Positions 17,887 through 28,078 of a stretch of DNA of 64,000 nt are shown piece by piece. The DNA lies in the NCBI RefSeq assembly GCF_005938625.1, contig NZ_VCNJ01000014.1, positions 1-64,000 on the forward strand. Direction: 5' to 3'. Position 1 is the stretch's first letter. Every line of letters starts with the position of its first letter. The stretch is from Pseudomonas fluorescens. GTDB lineage: Bacteria > Pseudomonadota > Gammaproteobacteria > Pseudomonadales > Pseudomonadaceae. The notes under the pieces are model-generated. The model did not search any database and was not told the DNA's origin. It saw only the letters and a list, made by a program, of their open reading frames with translations. Made by a program: the position numbers and the translations under genes.

Positions 17887-18357
17887 ATGATTACCCTGAA
17901 ACTCAATGGCCAAGACCATTCCCTCGATGTCACGGAAGACATGCCGCTGCTCTGGGCTATCCGCGATGTTGCTGGTTACAACGGCACCAAATTCGGCTGC
18001 GGTATGGGCCTGTGTGGTGCCTGCACCATTCACATCGATGGCTTGCCGGCGCGCAGTTGCATTACGCCGATCGGCTCGGTGGTCGGGCAGAACGTCACCA
18101 CCATCGATAACCTGCACGCCGACCCGGTGGGTCAGGTAGTCCAGCAAGCCTGGCTGGACAGTGCTGTGGCTCAATGCGGTTTCTGTCAGGGCGGGCAAAT
18201 CATGTCGGCCACGGCGCTGCTCAAAACCAACCCGAATCCGAGCGACGAACAGATCGAAGAGGCCATGGTCGGCAACATTTGCCGTTGCGGCACTTACAAC
18301 CGGATCAAGACTGCGATCCGCCAAGCCTCCACCCATTTGAAGGAGGCCAAGGCATGA
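17887..18357 (+). CDS. 2Fe-2S subunit of a molybdenum hydroxylase (IorA-like)
   Basis: The 156-aa protein has the two 2Fe-2S clusters of the xanthine oxidase family small subunit: a plant-type ferredoxin motif (FGCGMGLCGACTIH with the following SC) and a second cluster (CGFCQGG and ICRCGTY). It passes electrons from the Mo centre of the partner encoded next, overlapping by ATGA. I use the ATG at 17887; the GTG two codons earlier is possible. The two-subunit layout without an FAD subunit resembles isoquinoline 1-oxidoreductase and periplasmic aldehyde oxidoreductases. Confidence 0.92.
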   Translation: MITLKLNGQDHSLDVTEDMPLLWAIRDVAGYNGTKFGCGMGLCGACTIHIDGLPARSCITPIGSVVGQNVTTIDNLHADPVGQVVQQAWLDSAVAQCGFCQGGQIMSATALLKTNPNPSDEQIEEAMVGNICRCGTYNRIKTAIRQASTHLKEAKA

Positions 18358-20675
18358 GCCGTCTTCCGAATGATTTCGCCCTGAGCAATCTCAGCCGTCG
18401 TGGTTTTCTCAAAGGCGTCGGCGCCACTGGTGCTCTGGTGCTGGCGGCAAGTTGGGGCTGGCAGGATGCGTTGGCCGAGGACAAACCGAAACAGTTCGGC
18501 GCCGATGGCATGCCCAATGGCTGGATCGATGATCCGAAGGTCTACGTCAGCATCGCCGCTGACGGCACGGTCACCGTGGTGTGCAACCGCTCGGAGATGG
18601 GCCAGGGTGTGCGCACCAGTCTGACCATGGTCGTTGCCGATGAGCTGGAAGCCGACTGGGCCCACGTCAAAGTGCAACAGGCGCCGGGCGATGAAGTGCG
18701 TTTCGGTAACCAGGACACTGACGGTTCGCGCAGCATGCGCCATTGGTATGAACCGATGCGGCGTTGCGGCGCGGCAGCGCGCACGATGCTGGAGCAAGCG
18801 GCGGCCGCGCAGTGGAAAGTACCGGTCGGCGAATGCCGCGCGCAGTTGCATAAAATCATTCACAAACCGTCTGGCCGTGAGCTGGGTTATGGCGAACTCG
18901 CCGCTGCTGCCAGTGCGTTGCCGGTGCCGGCGCGTGACAGCCTGCGCCTAAAGCAGCCGTCGGAGTTTCGCTACATCGGCAAGGAAGGCAGCAAAGCCAT
19001 CGACGGTGACGACATCGTCAACGGTCGTGCGGTGTACGGCGCCGATGTGCATTTCGATGGCATGTTGTACGCCACCATCGCTCGTCCGGCGGTGTACGGC
19101 GGCAAGGTCAAATCGGTGGATGACAGCGCCGCGCTGAAAGTCCCTGGCGTACTCAAAGTCATCCAGATCGAAACTCGCCCATTGCCTTCGGAATTCCAGC
19201 CGTTGGGCGGCGTGGCCGTGGTCGCCAGCAATACCTGGGCAGCGATCAAGGGCCGCGAGGCGTTGAAAATCGAATGGGATGACGGCCCGAACGCCAGTTA
19301 TGACTCGATCGCCTATCGCAAGGAGCTGGAAGCCGCTTCGCTCAAGCCCGGCAAAGTGGTGCGCAATACCGGAGATATCGATAAAGCCCTGAGCGACGCT
19401 GTCAGCACCCTCGAAGCTTCCTACTATTTACCGCATCTGGCGCAGGCACCGATGGAGCCTATGGTCGCCATTGCTCGCTACCAGGACGGCGTTTGCGAAG
19501 CGTGGGCACCGAGTCAGGCGCCGCAAGTCACCCGTGAGCGAATCGGCGAGCGCCTTGGTCTGCCGTTCGACAATGTCACCTTTAATGTCACGCTGCTCGG
19601 CGGTGGTTTCGGGCGTAAATCCAAGCCGGACTTCGTTGTTGAGGCGGCGATCCTGGCCAAGGAGTTTCCCGGTAAAGCAGTGCGGGTACAGTGGACGCGT
19701 GAAGATGACATCCACAACTCGTATTTCCACACCGTGTCCGCCGAGTACGTCAAAGCGGGCGTGGGCAAGGACGGCATGCCGTCCGGCTGGTTGCATCGCA
19801 CCGTGGCGCCGAGCATCACCGCGCTGTTCGCGCCGGGCATGAACCACGAAGCGGCATTCGAACTGGGCATGGGCTTCACCAACATGGCCTACGCGATTCC
19901 CAACGTGCGCCTGGAAAACCCCGAAGCCACCGTGCACACGCGGGTCGGCTGGTATCGCTCGGTGTCGAACATTCCCCACGGTTTCGCGATCCAGAGTTTC
20001 GTCGATGAGCTGGCGCACAAGGCTGGCGAAGATCCGCTCAAATACCAGATCAAACTGCTCGGCCCTGATCGTCAGATCGACCCGCGCACGCTAAGCGAGG
20101 AGTGGAACTACGGCGAATCTCCCGAGCGTTATCCGATCGACACTGGCCGTATGCGCACTGTGCTGGAAACCGCAGCGAAAGCTGCCGGTTGGGGGCGCAA
20201 ACTGCCCAAGGGGCGTGGTCTTGGCCTGGCGGTGCATTACAGCTTCGTCACGTACGTGGCGGCGGTGATCGAAGTCGAGGTCAAAGACGACGGCACGCTG
20301 ATCGTGCACAAGGCCGATATCGCCGTGGATTGCGGGCCGCAGATCAACCCTGAACGCATTCGCTCGCAGTTCGAAGGTGCTTGTGTGATGGGCCTCGGTA
20401 ATGCGGTGCTTGGTGAAATCAGCTTCAAGGACGGCAAGGTGCAGCAGGACAACTTCCATATGTATGAAGTGGCGCGCATGTCGCTGGCGCCGAAGGAAAT
20501 TGCCGTGCATCTGGTGACACCGCCGGGCGACGTGCCCTTGGGCGGTGTCGGCGAACCGGGCGTACCGCCGATTGCTCCGGCCTTGTGCAACGCGATCTTC
20601 GCCGCCACCGGCAAGCGCATCCGCAATCTGCCGGTGCGCTATCAGTTGCAGGGCTGGCAGAAGGCAGAGGCGTAA
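18354..20675 (+). CDS. Molybdopterin-binding subunit of a molybdenum hydroxylase (IorB-like)
   Basis: The 773-aa catalytic subunit begins with a twin-arginine signal ([20 protein letters not shown]), so the folded enzyme is probably exported with the small subunit riding along. It contains xanthine-dehydrogenase-family Mo-pterin binding segments ([14 protein letters not shown], the CGPQINPE region and the C-terminal [14 protein letters not shown] with the active-site glutamate). The true start is the ATG at 18354, overlapping the small subunit gene. The substrate could be an aldehyde or an N-heterocycle and cannot be decided from sequence. Confidence 0.92.
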   Translation: MSRLPNDFALSNLSRRGFLKGVGATGALVLAASWGWQDALAEDKPKQFGADGMPNGWIDDPKVYVSIAADGTVTVVCNRSEMGQGVRTSLTMVVADELEADWAHVKVQQAPGDEVRFGNQDTDGSRSMRHWYEPMRRCGAAARTMLEQAAAAQWKVPVGECRAQLHKIIHKPSGRELGYGELAAAASALPVPARDSLRLKQPSEFRYIGKEGSKAIDGDDIVNGRAVYGADVHFDGMLYATIARPAVYGGKVKSVDDSAALKVPGVLKVIQIETRPLPSEFQPLGGVAVVASNTWAAIKGREALKIEWDDGPNASYDSIAYRKELEAASLKPGKVVRNTGDIDKALSDAVSTLEASYYLPHLAQAPMEPMVAIARYQDGVCEAWAPSQAPQVTRERIGERLGLPFDNVTFNVTLLGGGFGRKSKPDFVVEAAILAKEFPGKAVRVQWTREDDIHNSYFHTVSAEYVKAGVGKDGMPSGWLHRTVAPSITALFAPGMNHEAAFELGMGFTNMAYAIPNVRLENPEATVHTRVGWYRSVSNIPHGFAIQSFVDELAHKAGEDPLKYQIKLLGPDRQIDPRTLSEEWNYGESPERYPIDTGRMRTVLETAAKAAGWGRKLPKGRGLGLAVHYSFVTYVAAVIEVEVKDDGTLIVHKADIAVDCGPQINPERIRSQFEGACVMGLGNAVLGEISFKDGKVQQDNFHMYEVARMSLAPKEIAVHLVTPPGDVPLGGVGEPGVPPIAPALCNAIFAATGKRIRNLPVRYQLQGWQKAEA

Positions 20676-21655
20676 TGGACAGCGTCGACCTCAATGTCCT
20701 GCGCAGTGTCCTCGAATGGCGCCGCGCCGGACAGCGGGTGGTGCTGTTCAGCGTGGTGCAGACCTGGGGCACCGCGCCCCGTGCTCCCGGTGCCATGCTC
20801 GCCTTGCGCGAGGATGGTGTGGTGATTGGTTCGGTGTCGGGCGGCTGTGTCGAAGATGATTTGATTGCGCGCCTGCATGACGGCCGGATCGCCACCGATG
20901 GGCCGCCGGTGCAACTGATCACCTACGGCGTCACACGGGAAGAGGCGGCGCGCTTCGGTTTGCCCTGTGGCGGTACGCTGCGCCTGACTGAAGAACGGAT
21001 CGGCGATCCTGCGTGGGTTGCCGAGTTGCTCGCGCGTTGTGAAGCACACGAAATCGTTGCCCGTGAGCTGAACATCGAAACCGGGGAAGTACTTTTGACG
21101 ACAGCGAGCAAAGCCGATTCGCTGGCGTTCGACGGTAAAATCTTGCGCGCGATCTACGGTCCGCGCTGGCGCTTGCTATTGATAGGCGCCGGCCAGTTGT
21201 CGCGCTACGTCGCGGACATGGCGCGGCTACTGGATTTTGAAGTGCTGATTTGCGATCCGCGCAGCGAATTCGTTTATGGCTGGGAAGAGCATCACGGTCG
21301 ATTCGTCCCGGGTATGCCGGATGACGCGGTGTTGAGTATTCAGGCCGACGAACGCACGGCGATTGTCGCGCTGACCCACGATCCAAGGCTGGATGACATG
21401 GCGCTGCTGACGGCGCTGGATTCGCCAGCTTTCTATGTCGGCGCGCTCGGGTCGCGGATCAACAGCCAGAAACGTCGGGAGAATCTGGCTCAACTAGGCT
21501 TGTCGGTAGAGGCTATCGATCGTTTGCACGGACCGATCGGCCTGCACATCGGTAGTCATTCGCCGGCAGAAATTGCCTTGTCCTTGTTGGCAGAAATCGT
21601 CGCGATCAAGAACGGGGTCGAGTTGAAGCAGAAAAAAACATTGGAGGACGCATGA
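20675..21655 (+). CDS. XdhC-family molybdenum cofactor chaperone
   Basis: The 326-aa protein has an N-terminal XdhC/CoxI domain (TAPRAPGAMLALREDG, VSGGCVEDDL, PCGGTLRL) and a C-terminal Rossmann domain (LIGAGQLSRYVADMA). XdhC proteins bind and help sulfurate the Mo cofactor and insert it into the large subunit. It starts at ATG 20675 in a TAATG overlap with the Mo subunit gene. Confidence 0.92.
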   Translation: MDSVDLNVLRSVLEWRRAGQRVVLFSVVQTWGTAPRAPGAMLALREDGVVIGSVSGGCVEDDLIARLHDGRIATDGPPVQLITYGVTREEAARFGLPCGGTLRLTEERIGDPAWVAELLARCEAHEIVARELNIETGEVLLTTASKADSLAFDGKILRAIYGPRWRLLLIGAGQLSRYVADMARLLDFEVLICDPRSEFVYGWEEHHGRFVPGMPDDAVLSIQADERTAIVALTHDPRLDDMALLTALDSPAFYVGALGSRINSQKRRENLAQLGLSVEAIDRLHGPIGLHIGSHSPAEIALSLLAEIVAIKNGVELKQKKTLEDA

Positions 21656-22248
21656 GTCAGTCCATTGCAGTGATTGTGCTGGCAGCGGGCGAGGGCAGTC
21701 GCTTTCGCCGGGTGGCGGGTGCTGACAAGGATAAATTGTTGGCGGACTGCACCGGGCGGGATGGCGCGGTGCGTTCGGTGATCGAGCAGGTGCTGGTGAA
21801 TCTGCCGGCCAGTCTCGAAAAGCGCATATTGGTCACCACCGAAGCGCGGCCGCAGGTGATGCGCATGGCGCAGGCTTATGGCTGTGAAGTTGTCTCGATT
21901 GAGTCGACCGGGATGGGTGACAGTATTGCCGCTGGTGTCGCGGCTTGTCCGGACGCCGATGGCTGGTTGATTGTGCTGGGGGATCTGCCGTTTATTTTGC
22001 CTTCCACTATCGAGCGGGTGGTCGCGGCCATTGCCGATGATGCGGTGAGCGTGCCGGTGCAGGAGGGCGAGTTTGGTCATCCGGTGGGGTTTGGGCGCTC
22101 GTTTGGGGCGGGGTTGCAGGCGTTGAGTGGCGATCGTGGGGCCAGACCATTGTTCAAGCAGGGCAGGGTGGTTGAGGTGGCGGTGGATGATCCTGGGGTG
22201 TTGTGGGATATCGATGTGCCGCAGGCTTTGGTTTTTACTTCGTCTTGA
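21652..22248 (+). CDS. MocA-like molybdenum cofactor nucleotidyltransferase
   Basis: The 198-aa protein has the NTP-transferase signature AVIVLAAGEGSRFRRVAGADKDKLL and the VLGDLPFI metal-binding motif. It probably attaches CMP to molybdopterin to make the cytosine dinucleotide cofactor used by this enzyme family. It overlaps xdhC by 4 nt, completing a self-contained enzyme, chaperone and cofactor operon. Confidence 0.88.
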   Translation: MSQSIAVIVLAAGEGSRFRRVAGADKDKLLADCTGRDGAVRSVIEQVLVNLPASLEKRILVTTEARPQVMRMAQAYGCEVVSIESTGMGDSIAAGVAACPDADGWLIVLGDLPFILPSTIERVVAAIADDAVSVPVQEGEFGHPVGFGRSFGAGLQALSGDRGARPLFKQGRVVEVAVDDPGVLWDIDVPQALVFTSS

Positions 22249-22266
22249 GAGCTGCGTAAATTCCTG

Positions 22267-22431
22267 AGAGCCCCTCACCCTAAAACTCTCCCGGAGGGAG
22301 AGGGGACTGACCGAGGTGTTCTTTCGAGGTACACCGACCTGAAACTTCGAGTCGAACTCCGGCCTTGAAGCACAAGGAGATCGGCTCCCTTTCCCCCTCG
22401 CCCCGTGGGGAGAGGGCTGGGGTGAGGGGGT
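22267..22431. repeat. Composite intergenic repeat (CCCTCACCC ... GGGTGAGGG type)
   Basis: The outer arms GAGCCCCTCACCC and GGGGTGAGGGG pair over 165 nt and enclose inner TCTCCC/GGGAGA arms and a GACCTGAAA segment. A longer relative lies at 50212-50519. It is a species-group intergenic repeat with no coding sense. Confidence 0.8.
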
Positions 22432-22465
22432 TGGATCTAGAATCCACCACAAAAAATCGAGGCAT

Positions 22466-22502
22466 AAAAAAGCCCCGCCTGAATAATCAGGCGGGGCTTT
22501 TA
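22466..22502 (-). terminator. Intrinsic terminator of rne
   Basis: The hairpin AAAGCCCCGCCTGA...TCAGGCGGGGCTTT with flanking A and T tracts lies 14 nt past the rne stop and also closes the convergent molybdoenzyme operon. Confidence 0.92.
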
Positions 22503-22515
22503 ACGGCTTTGGGAA

Positions 22516-25500
22516 TTACACGAGTGGTTTAGGCTCGTGTTCTTTTTCCTCGGCCTCTTGGTGCTGCTCGACCGCGTCCTGAACGGAGCGTGGCGCTTCA
22601 GCGATCACTGCTTCGACAACCGCTTCTTCAGCGACCGGGGCAGGCGCTGCCTCGACCACTTCAGCAACAGGAGCAGCAGCGGCAGCCAGTTCGGCTTCCT
22701 TCTGCAGGCGCTCTTCTTCACGCTTGCGGCGACGCACTTCACGTGGGTCGTTCGGCGCGCGGCCGCTTGGCGTCAGAGCACTGACTGGAGCCGGTGCTTC
22801 AACCACAGGAGCTGGCGCTTCGGCAACGACAGGTGCTTCGACAACCGGTGCAGGTTCAGTAACGACCACTGGCTCGGCAACTTTAGTCTCTTCAACCACA
22901 GGAGCTTCAACCGCAGGAGCTTCGAACACTGGCGTTTCAACAACCGGTGCTTCAACCACTGGCACTGGTGTTTCAGCGACAGCCGGCTCGGCAACCCAGT
23001 TGAAAGCGGTCTGTTCTTCGCGAACTTCACGCACGGTTTCGGTCACGGTTTCAGCGACGGTTTCAACCACCGGCTCGGTAACCACGGCTGGAGCTGGCTC
23101 TACCTGAGGCAGGGTTTCCTGAACCGGTGCCACTTCGACTTCCGGAGCAGCAACCACTTCTACCGGAGTGGTCGCTTCGACAACCGGCGCTTCCACTGGC
23201 GCAGTTTCCTGCACAGCGGCGGTAGCCCGTTCAGCTTGCTCGTGGGCCTGTGCTTCGGCCGGAGCGCTGATCACGGTGCTGGCAACGGCAGCGGTTACAG
23301 CCAGGCCAGCAGCCAGATCGGCGGTACTTGGCTCTTCAGCGTTTTCGCCGGCTTCGGATTCTTCCGAACCTTCGATCACGTTGCCGTTGGCATCACGCTG
23401 ACGCTCACGACGGTTGCTGCGACGACGCTGACCGCGCGAACGACGACGTGGACGATCGCCTTCGGCGCTCTCCGAACCGTCTTCCGGCAGTTGCTCTTCG
23501 TTGCTGTTCACTTCTTCTTCAGCGACGGCAGCAGCGGCCTGCTCGGCACGCGGTTGACGCTCTTCACGCGGCGGACGCGGTGCGCGCTCTTCGCGTGGCT
23601 GACGGGCCGGACGCTCTTCAGCAGTCACGGCAACGGCGGCTGCTGCAGCGGCTGGAACGGCGTCCAGTGGCTCGCGCAGTTCACGTACACGCTCTTCACG
23701 CTCGCCACGTGGCTTGCGATCTTCGCGCGGCGCACGTGGAGCACGTTCTTCACGCGGGGCGCGTGGTGCGCGCTCTTCGCGGGCTACTGGCGCTTCGGTG
23801 CGAGCTTCACGCGGCTCGCGGACTTCACGGGCTTCACGTGGCGCGCGCTCTTCGCGCGGCGCGCGTTCTTCACGGGGAGCACGTTCTTCGCGTGGCTTGC
23901 GTTCTTCATCGCGGCGACCGTTACGGTTGCGGCTCTGCTGACGACCGTTGCGACGTTCTTCGTTACGGGCCGGACGTTCGCTGGCTGGTTTTTCAACCAC
24001 AACCGGAGCGGCTGGCTCTTCTTTGGTGGCGAACAGGCTGACCAGCGATTTCACCAGGCCTTTGAACAGGCTTGGCTCTGGCGCGGCAACCGGGGCCGGT
24101 GCTGGAGCAGCAGGCGCGGCGGCTTCGGTCGGAACCGGAGCGTTGGCACGGGCCGGTGCAGTTTTAACGGCTGCTTCCTGGCGAACCAGGGTGCGCGTCG
24201 CAGCAGCTGGCTGGACTTCTTCGACTTCGGCAGCGGCAGCGGCGATTTCGTAGCTGGACTGGTTGGTCGCGGCTTCCGGGCTGTCATCACGCAGACGCTG
24301 CACTTCGAAGTGCGGCGTTTCGAGGTGATCGTTCGGCAGAATGATGATGCGAGCACGGGTGCGCAGTTCGATCTTGGTGATCGAGTTGCGTTTTTCATTG
24401 AGCAGGAACGCGGCGACCGGGATCGGCACCTGAGCGCGGACTTCGGCAGTGCGGTCTTTCAGGGCTTCTTCTTCGATCAGGCGCAGGATCGCCAGCGACA
24501 GCGATTCAACGTCACGGATGATGCCGGTGCCGTTGCAACGCGGGCAAACGATGCCGCTGCTTTCGCCCAGCGATGGACGCAGGCGCTGACGGGACATTTC
24601 CAGCAGGCCGAAGCGCGAGATGCGGCCGATCTGCACGCGAGCGCGGTCGGCTTCCAGGCATTCGCGGACTTTCTCTTCCACGGCGCGCTGGTTCTTGGCA
24701 GGGGTCATGTCGATGAAGTCGATGACGATCAGGCCGCCGATGTCGCGCAGGCGCAACTGACGGGCGATTTCTTCGGCAGCTTCAAGGTTGGTCTGCAGAG
24801 CGGTTTCTTCGATGTCGCTGCCTTTGGTGGCGCGCGCCGAGTTGATGTCGATGGACACCAGAGCTTCGGTCGGATCGATGACGATGGAGCCGCCGGAAGG
24901 CAGTTCAACAACGCGCTGGAAAGCGGTCTCGATCTGGCTTTCGATCTGGAAACGGTTGAACAGCGGCACGCTGTCTTCGTACAGCTTGATCTTGCTGGCG
25001 TACTGCGGCATCACCTGGCGAATGAAGGTCAGGGCTTCGTCCTGGGCTTCAACGCTGTCGATCAGCACTTCGCCGATGTCCTGGCGCAGGTAATCGCGAA
25101 TGGCGCGGATGATCACGTTGCTTTCCTGATAGATCAGGAATGGCGCGGAGCGATCCAGCGAGGCTTCTTTGATGGCGGTCCACAGTTGCAGCAGGTAGTC
25201 GAGGTCCCACTGCATTTCTTCGCTGCTGCGGCCCAGGCCGGCAGTGCGCACGATCAGACCCATGTCGGCTGGCGCAACCAGACCGTTCAGCGCTTCACGC
25301 AGTTCGTTGCGCTCTTCGCCTTCGATGCGACGGGAGATACCGCCGGCACGCGGGTTGTTCGGCATCAGCACGAGGTAACGACCGGCCAGGCTGATGAAGG
25401 TGGTCAGGGCTGCGCCCTTGTTGCCACGTTCTTCTTTTTCGACCTGAACGATGACTTCCTGGCCTTCGCTCAGGACATCCTTGATGTTGACGCGGCCTTC

Positions 25501-25746
25501 AGGGGCTTTCTTGAAGTATTCGCGGGAGATTTCTTTGAGGGGCAGGAAGCCGTGGCGCTCGGAGCCGAAATCGACAAAGGCAGCCTCAAGGCTTGGTTCG
25601 ATGCGAGTGATGCGGCCTTTATAGATGTTGGCCTTCTTCTGCTCGCGTGCACCGGATTCGATGTCCAGGTCGTAGAGGCGTTGGCCATCTACCAGTGCAA
25701 CACGCAACTCTTCGGGTTGAGTTGCGTTAATCAGCATTCTTTTCAT
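22516..25746 (-). CDS. rne: Ribonuclease E
   Basis: The 1076-aa endoribonuclease and degradosome scaffold starts [21 protein letters not shown] at 25746. The N-terminal catalytic half has the S1 domain, the DNase I-like segments with [13 protein letters not shown] and [11 protein letters not shown] (catalytic aspartates), and the zinc-link CPRCNGTG around residue 400. The C-terminal half is low-complexity: Arg/Glu-rich repeats of the EERAPR type and long Val/Pro/Ala/Glu-rich stretches, as expected for the RNA-binding and partner-binding scaffold. It has a long leader shared with divergent rluC. Confidence 0.96.
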   Translation of the reverse strand: MKRMLINATQPEELRVALVDGQRLYDLDIESGAREQKKANIYKGRITRIEPSLEAAFVDFGSERHGFLPLKEISREYFKKAPEGRVNIKDVLSEGQEVIVQVEKEERGNKGAALTTFISLAGRYLVLMPNNPRAGGISRRIEGEERNELREALNGLVAPADMGLIVRTAGLGRSSEEMQWDLDYLLQLWTAIKEASLDRSAPFLIYQESNVIIRAIRDYLRQDIGEVLIDSVEAQDEALTFIRQVMPQYASKIKLYEDSVPLFNRFQIESQIETAFQRVVELPSGGSIVIDPTEALVSIDINSARATKGSDIEETALQTNLEAAEEIARQLRLRDIGGLIVIDFIDMTPAKNQRAVEEKVRECLEADRARVQIGRISRFGLLEMSRQRLRPSLGESSGIVCPRCNGTGIIRDVESLSLAILRLIEEEALKDRTAEVRAQVPIPVAAFLLNEKRNSITKIELRTRARIIILPNDHLETPHFEVQRLRDDSPEAATNQSSYEIAAAAAEVEEVQPAAATRTLVRQEAAVKTAPARANAPVPTEAAAPAAPAPAPVAAPEPSLFKGLVKSLVSLFATKEEPAAPVVVEKPASERPARNEERRNGRQQSRNRNGRRDEERKPREERAPREERAPREERAPREAREVREPREARTEAPVAREERAPRAPREERAPRAPREDRKPRGEREERVRELREPLDAVPAAAAAAVAVTAEERPARQPREERAPRPPREERQPRAEQAAAAVAEEEVNSNEEQLPEDGSESAEGDRPRRRSRGQRRRSNRRERQRDANGNVIEGSEESEAGENAEEPSTADLAAGLAVTAAVASTVISAPAEAQAHEQAERATAAVQETAPVEAPVVEATTPVEVVAAPEVEVAPVQETLPQVEPAPAVVTEPVVETVAETVTETVREVREEQTAFNWVAEPAVAETPVPVVEAPVVETPVFEAPAVEAPVVEETKVAEPVVVTEPAPVVEAPVVAEAPAPVVEAPAPVSALTPSGRAPNDPREVRRRKREEERLQKEAELAAAAAPVAEVVEAAPAPVAEEAVVEAVIAEAPRSVQDAVEQHQEAEEKEHEPKPLV

Positions 25747-26445
25747 GTAGTACCGTCGGTTTCCGGGCTGCCGGAAACGGCGTTCGGCACACACGACTTC
25801 TCACGGTCGGTGTCAGGTGCGTCGGGAGTGGTTGGCCATTCCCGTGTCCAGCGATATGCGGCCAATTGGGCCGATATAGCGACGTACGCGTCCTGCTTGC
25901 TGTGGCTACTTAAGCACTCAGTCAGGAGGAGGAATCAACCAGCGGCTGTGGACGAGATGAAGCGTCTTGATAAAGCCTATTGCTACACAGTCCAGCGGTT
26001 GTGCATCTCCACCCTACACGTATCCCTGATAATTCGGGTGCTGCCGCGCGCAGAATCCGCAGCGGGTTGGCATTTACCGTGAGCTCCGAAAGGGGAGGTC
26101 ACGCATCATGGCTAATTCAGGCGTTGTTTCCGAAGCATTCGCTCGGGGTCATCTGCAGCTGACTGCACTTTGTGAACTGGCCTTGAATGTGTGCCTGCCA
26201 GGCGAGTAAAAACTCTGCTCGGCGGTGTAATTCAGGCCTCATGTCACCTGCGCTTGTTACAACTGCAAACTCCACCGTTACGTAGCGAAAGCCCCGTAGG
26301 ACGGCCTCGCGTCCTGGTGAATTGCGTTGGTCAGGGCCGGTTTTTGACCGTGGTTCCGCTGTCCAGGCCGCTTTTGGCGGCGTTCGCGACTATAGCAGCA
26401 ATGATTAAGTGCTTCAATTCCATAAAAATTGTTATCATCCGCGGC
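25747..26445. promoter_or_regulatory. Long divergent leader of rne and rluC
   Basis: About 700 nt without a gene separate rne (minus) and rluC (plus). rne leaders autoregulate the message by RNase E cleavage, and a conserved structured leader (the rne-II motif) is known upstream of rne in pseudomonads. The 25747-26300 part is the right place for it on the minus strand, but I have not folded it. The rluC side near 26420-26445 has an AT-rich TTGTTATCAT box that may be its promoter. Confidence 0.6.
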
Positions 26446-27405
26446 ATGACAACTACTGCCCCTTCGACTCCAGGCGTTCAATTGCTTGAAGTCTCGCCGG
26501 AGTATGCCGGCCAACGAATCGACAATTTCCTCCTCGCCCGGCTCAAAGGCGTGCCCAAGACCCTGATTTACCGCATTTTGCGCAAAGGCGAAGTGCGTGT
26601 GAACAAAGGTCGGATCAAGCCCGAATACAAGCTGCAGGCAGGCGATATCGTGCGCGTGCCGCCGGTTCGCGTGCCTGAACGCGATGAGCCGGTGCCATTG
26701 GCCCAAGGCCTGCTGCAGCGCCTGGAAGCCTCGATTGTCTTCGAAGACAAAGCCCTGATCGTGATCAACAAGCCTGCCGGCATTGCGGTTCACGGTGGCA
26801 GTGGCTTGAATTTCGGCGTGATCGAAGCCTTTCGTCAGTTGCGTCCCGATGCCAAAGAGCTGGAATTGGTTCACCGTCTCGACCGTGACACTTCCGGCCT
26901 GCTGATGATCGCCAAAAAGCGCAGTATGTTGCGCCACTTGCATGAGCAATTGCGTGGTGACGGCGTCGACAAGCGTTACATGGCGCTGGTGCGCGGCAAC
27001 TGGGCGACCTCGATCAAGAAGGTCAGCGCGCCATTGCTCAAGAGCAATCTGCGTTCCGGCGAACGCATGGTCGAAGTCAATGATGAGGGCAAAGAAGCCC
27101 TGACCATGTTCAAAGTGCTGCGCCGTTTCGGTGATTTCGCCACCATGGTCGAGGCTAAACCGGTTACCGGTCGCACCCACCAGATTCGCGTGCACACCTT
27201 GCATGCTGGCCATTGCATTGCTGGTGACAGCAAGTATGGCGACGAGGATTTCACCAAGGAAATTCGCGATCTGGGTGGCAAGCGCCTGTTCCTGCACGCC
27301 TACATGCTGACCGTGCCGCTGCCCGATGGTGGCAAGCTGACCTTGCAGGCGCCGGTCGATGAAATGTGGGCCAAGACCGTGGAGCGATTGAGTGCGCCCA
27401 TCTGA
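26446..27405 (+). CDS. rluC: 23S rRNA pseudouridine synthase RluC
   Basis: The 319-aa protein has an N-terminal S4 RNA-binding domain ([21 protein letters not shown] region) and a RluA-type catalytic domain with [17 protein letters not shown], whose aspartate is the nucleophile. RluC modifies three uridines of 23S rRNA. The start ATG at 26446 gives the family N-terminus; longer frames cover the rne leader. Its position divergent from rne is conserved in gamma-proteobacteria. Confidence 0.94.
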   Translation: MTTTAPSTPGVQLLEVSPEYAGQRIDNFLLARLKGVPKTLIYRILRKGEVRVNKGRIKPEYKLQAGDIVRVPPVRVPERDEPVPLAQGLLQRLEASIVFEDKALIVINKPAGIAVHGGSGLNFGVIEAFRQLRPDAKELELVHRLDRDTSGLLMIAKKRSMLRHLHEQLRGDGVDKRYMALVRGNWATSIKKVSAPLLKSNLRSGERMVEVNDEGKEALTMFKVLRRFGDFATMVEAKPVTGRTHQIRVHTLHAGHCIAGDSKYGDEDFTKEIRDLGGKRLFLHAYMLTVPLPDGGKLTLQAPVDEMWAKTVERLSAPI

Positions 27406-28054
27406 TTACAAACTGCTGATTTTCGATTGGGACGGCACGCTGGCTGATTCCATTCACCGGATCGTCGAAGCGATGCATTCGGCGTCCGGGCGCTCTGGTT
27501 TCGAGTTGCGCGATGATTTTGCCGTCAAAGGCATCATCGGTCTGGGCCTGCCCGAAGCGATTCGCACCTTGTACCCGGAAATCAGCGACGCCGAAATGAC
27601 TTTGTTTCGCGAGTATTACGCTGATCACTACATTGCTGCAGAAGCCGTGCCTTCTCCGTTGTTCGAAGGCGTAGTCGAGTCGATGGCGTCCTTTCGCGAG
27701 CAGGGTTATCACCTGGCTGTAGCGACCGGCAAAAATCGTCGCGGCCTGGATCGCGTGCTCAAGGCCAATGGCTGGGAAGATTATTTCGATATCACCCGCG
27801 CTGCCGATGAAACTGCGAGCAAGCCGCACCCTCTGATGCTGGAGCAGATCCTTGCGCATTGTGGTGTGCGTGCAGATCAGGCGCTGATGGTCGGGGATTC
27901 GTCCTTTGATCTGCTGATGGCGCGCAATGCGGGGATGGATTCGGTGGCGGTCAGTTATGGCGCGCAATCGATCGAATCGCTGCAGCAGTTCGAGCCGCGC
28001 CTGTCGATCGACCGTTTTTCCGAATTGCATGCCTGGCTGGGGAAGCAGGCTTAA
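27392..28054 (+). CDS. HAD-superfamily phosphatase (PA2974-like)
   Basis: The 220-aa protein has HAD motifs I ([12 protein letters not shown]), II (VATGKN), III (SKPHP lysine) and IV ([12 protein letters not shown]), with an alpha-helical cap of the phosphoglycolate phosphatase/PGP type. The gene overlaps the rluC 3' end by 14 nt. It probably dephosphorylates a small metabolite; the substrate is unknown. Confidence 0.92.
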   Translation: MRPSDYKLLIFDWDGTLADSIHRIVEAMHSASGRSGFELRDDFAVKGIIGLGLPEAIRTLYPEISDAEMTLFREYYADHYIAAEAVPSPLFEGVVESMASFREQGYHLAVATGKNRRGLDRVLKANGWEDYFDITRAADETASKPHPLMLEQILAHCGVRADQALMVGDSSFDLLMARNAGMDSVAVSYGAQSIESLQQFEPRLSIDRFSELHAWLGKQA

Positions 28055-28078
28055 TACGTTTTTGCTGGGGTGGATGGC

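Noticed and set aside
22537..26082. A very long plus-strand open frame (over 1100 codons) across rne
   Set aside because: It is antisense to rne, its translation is rich in Phe, Trp and Arg in low-complexity strings, and it is the mirror of the high-GC third-position bias of rne.
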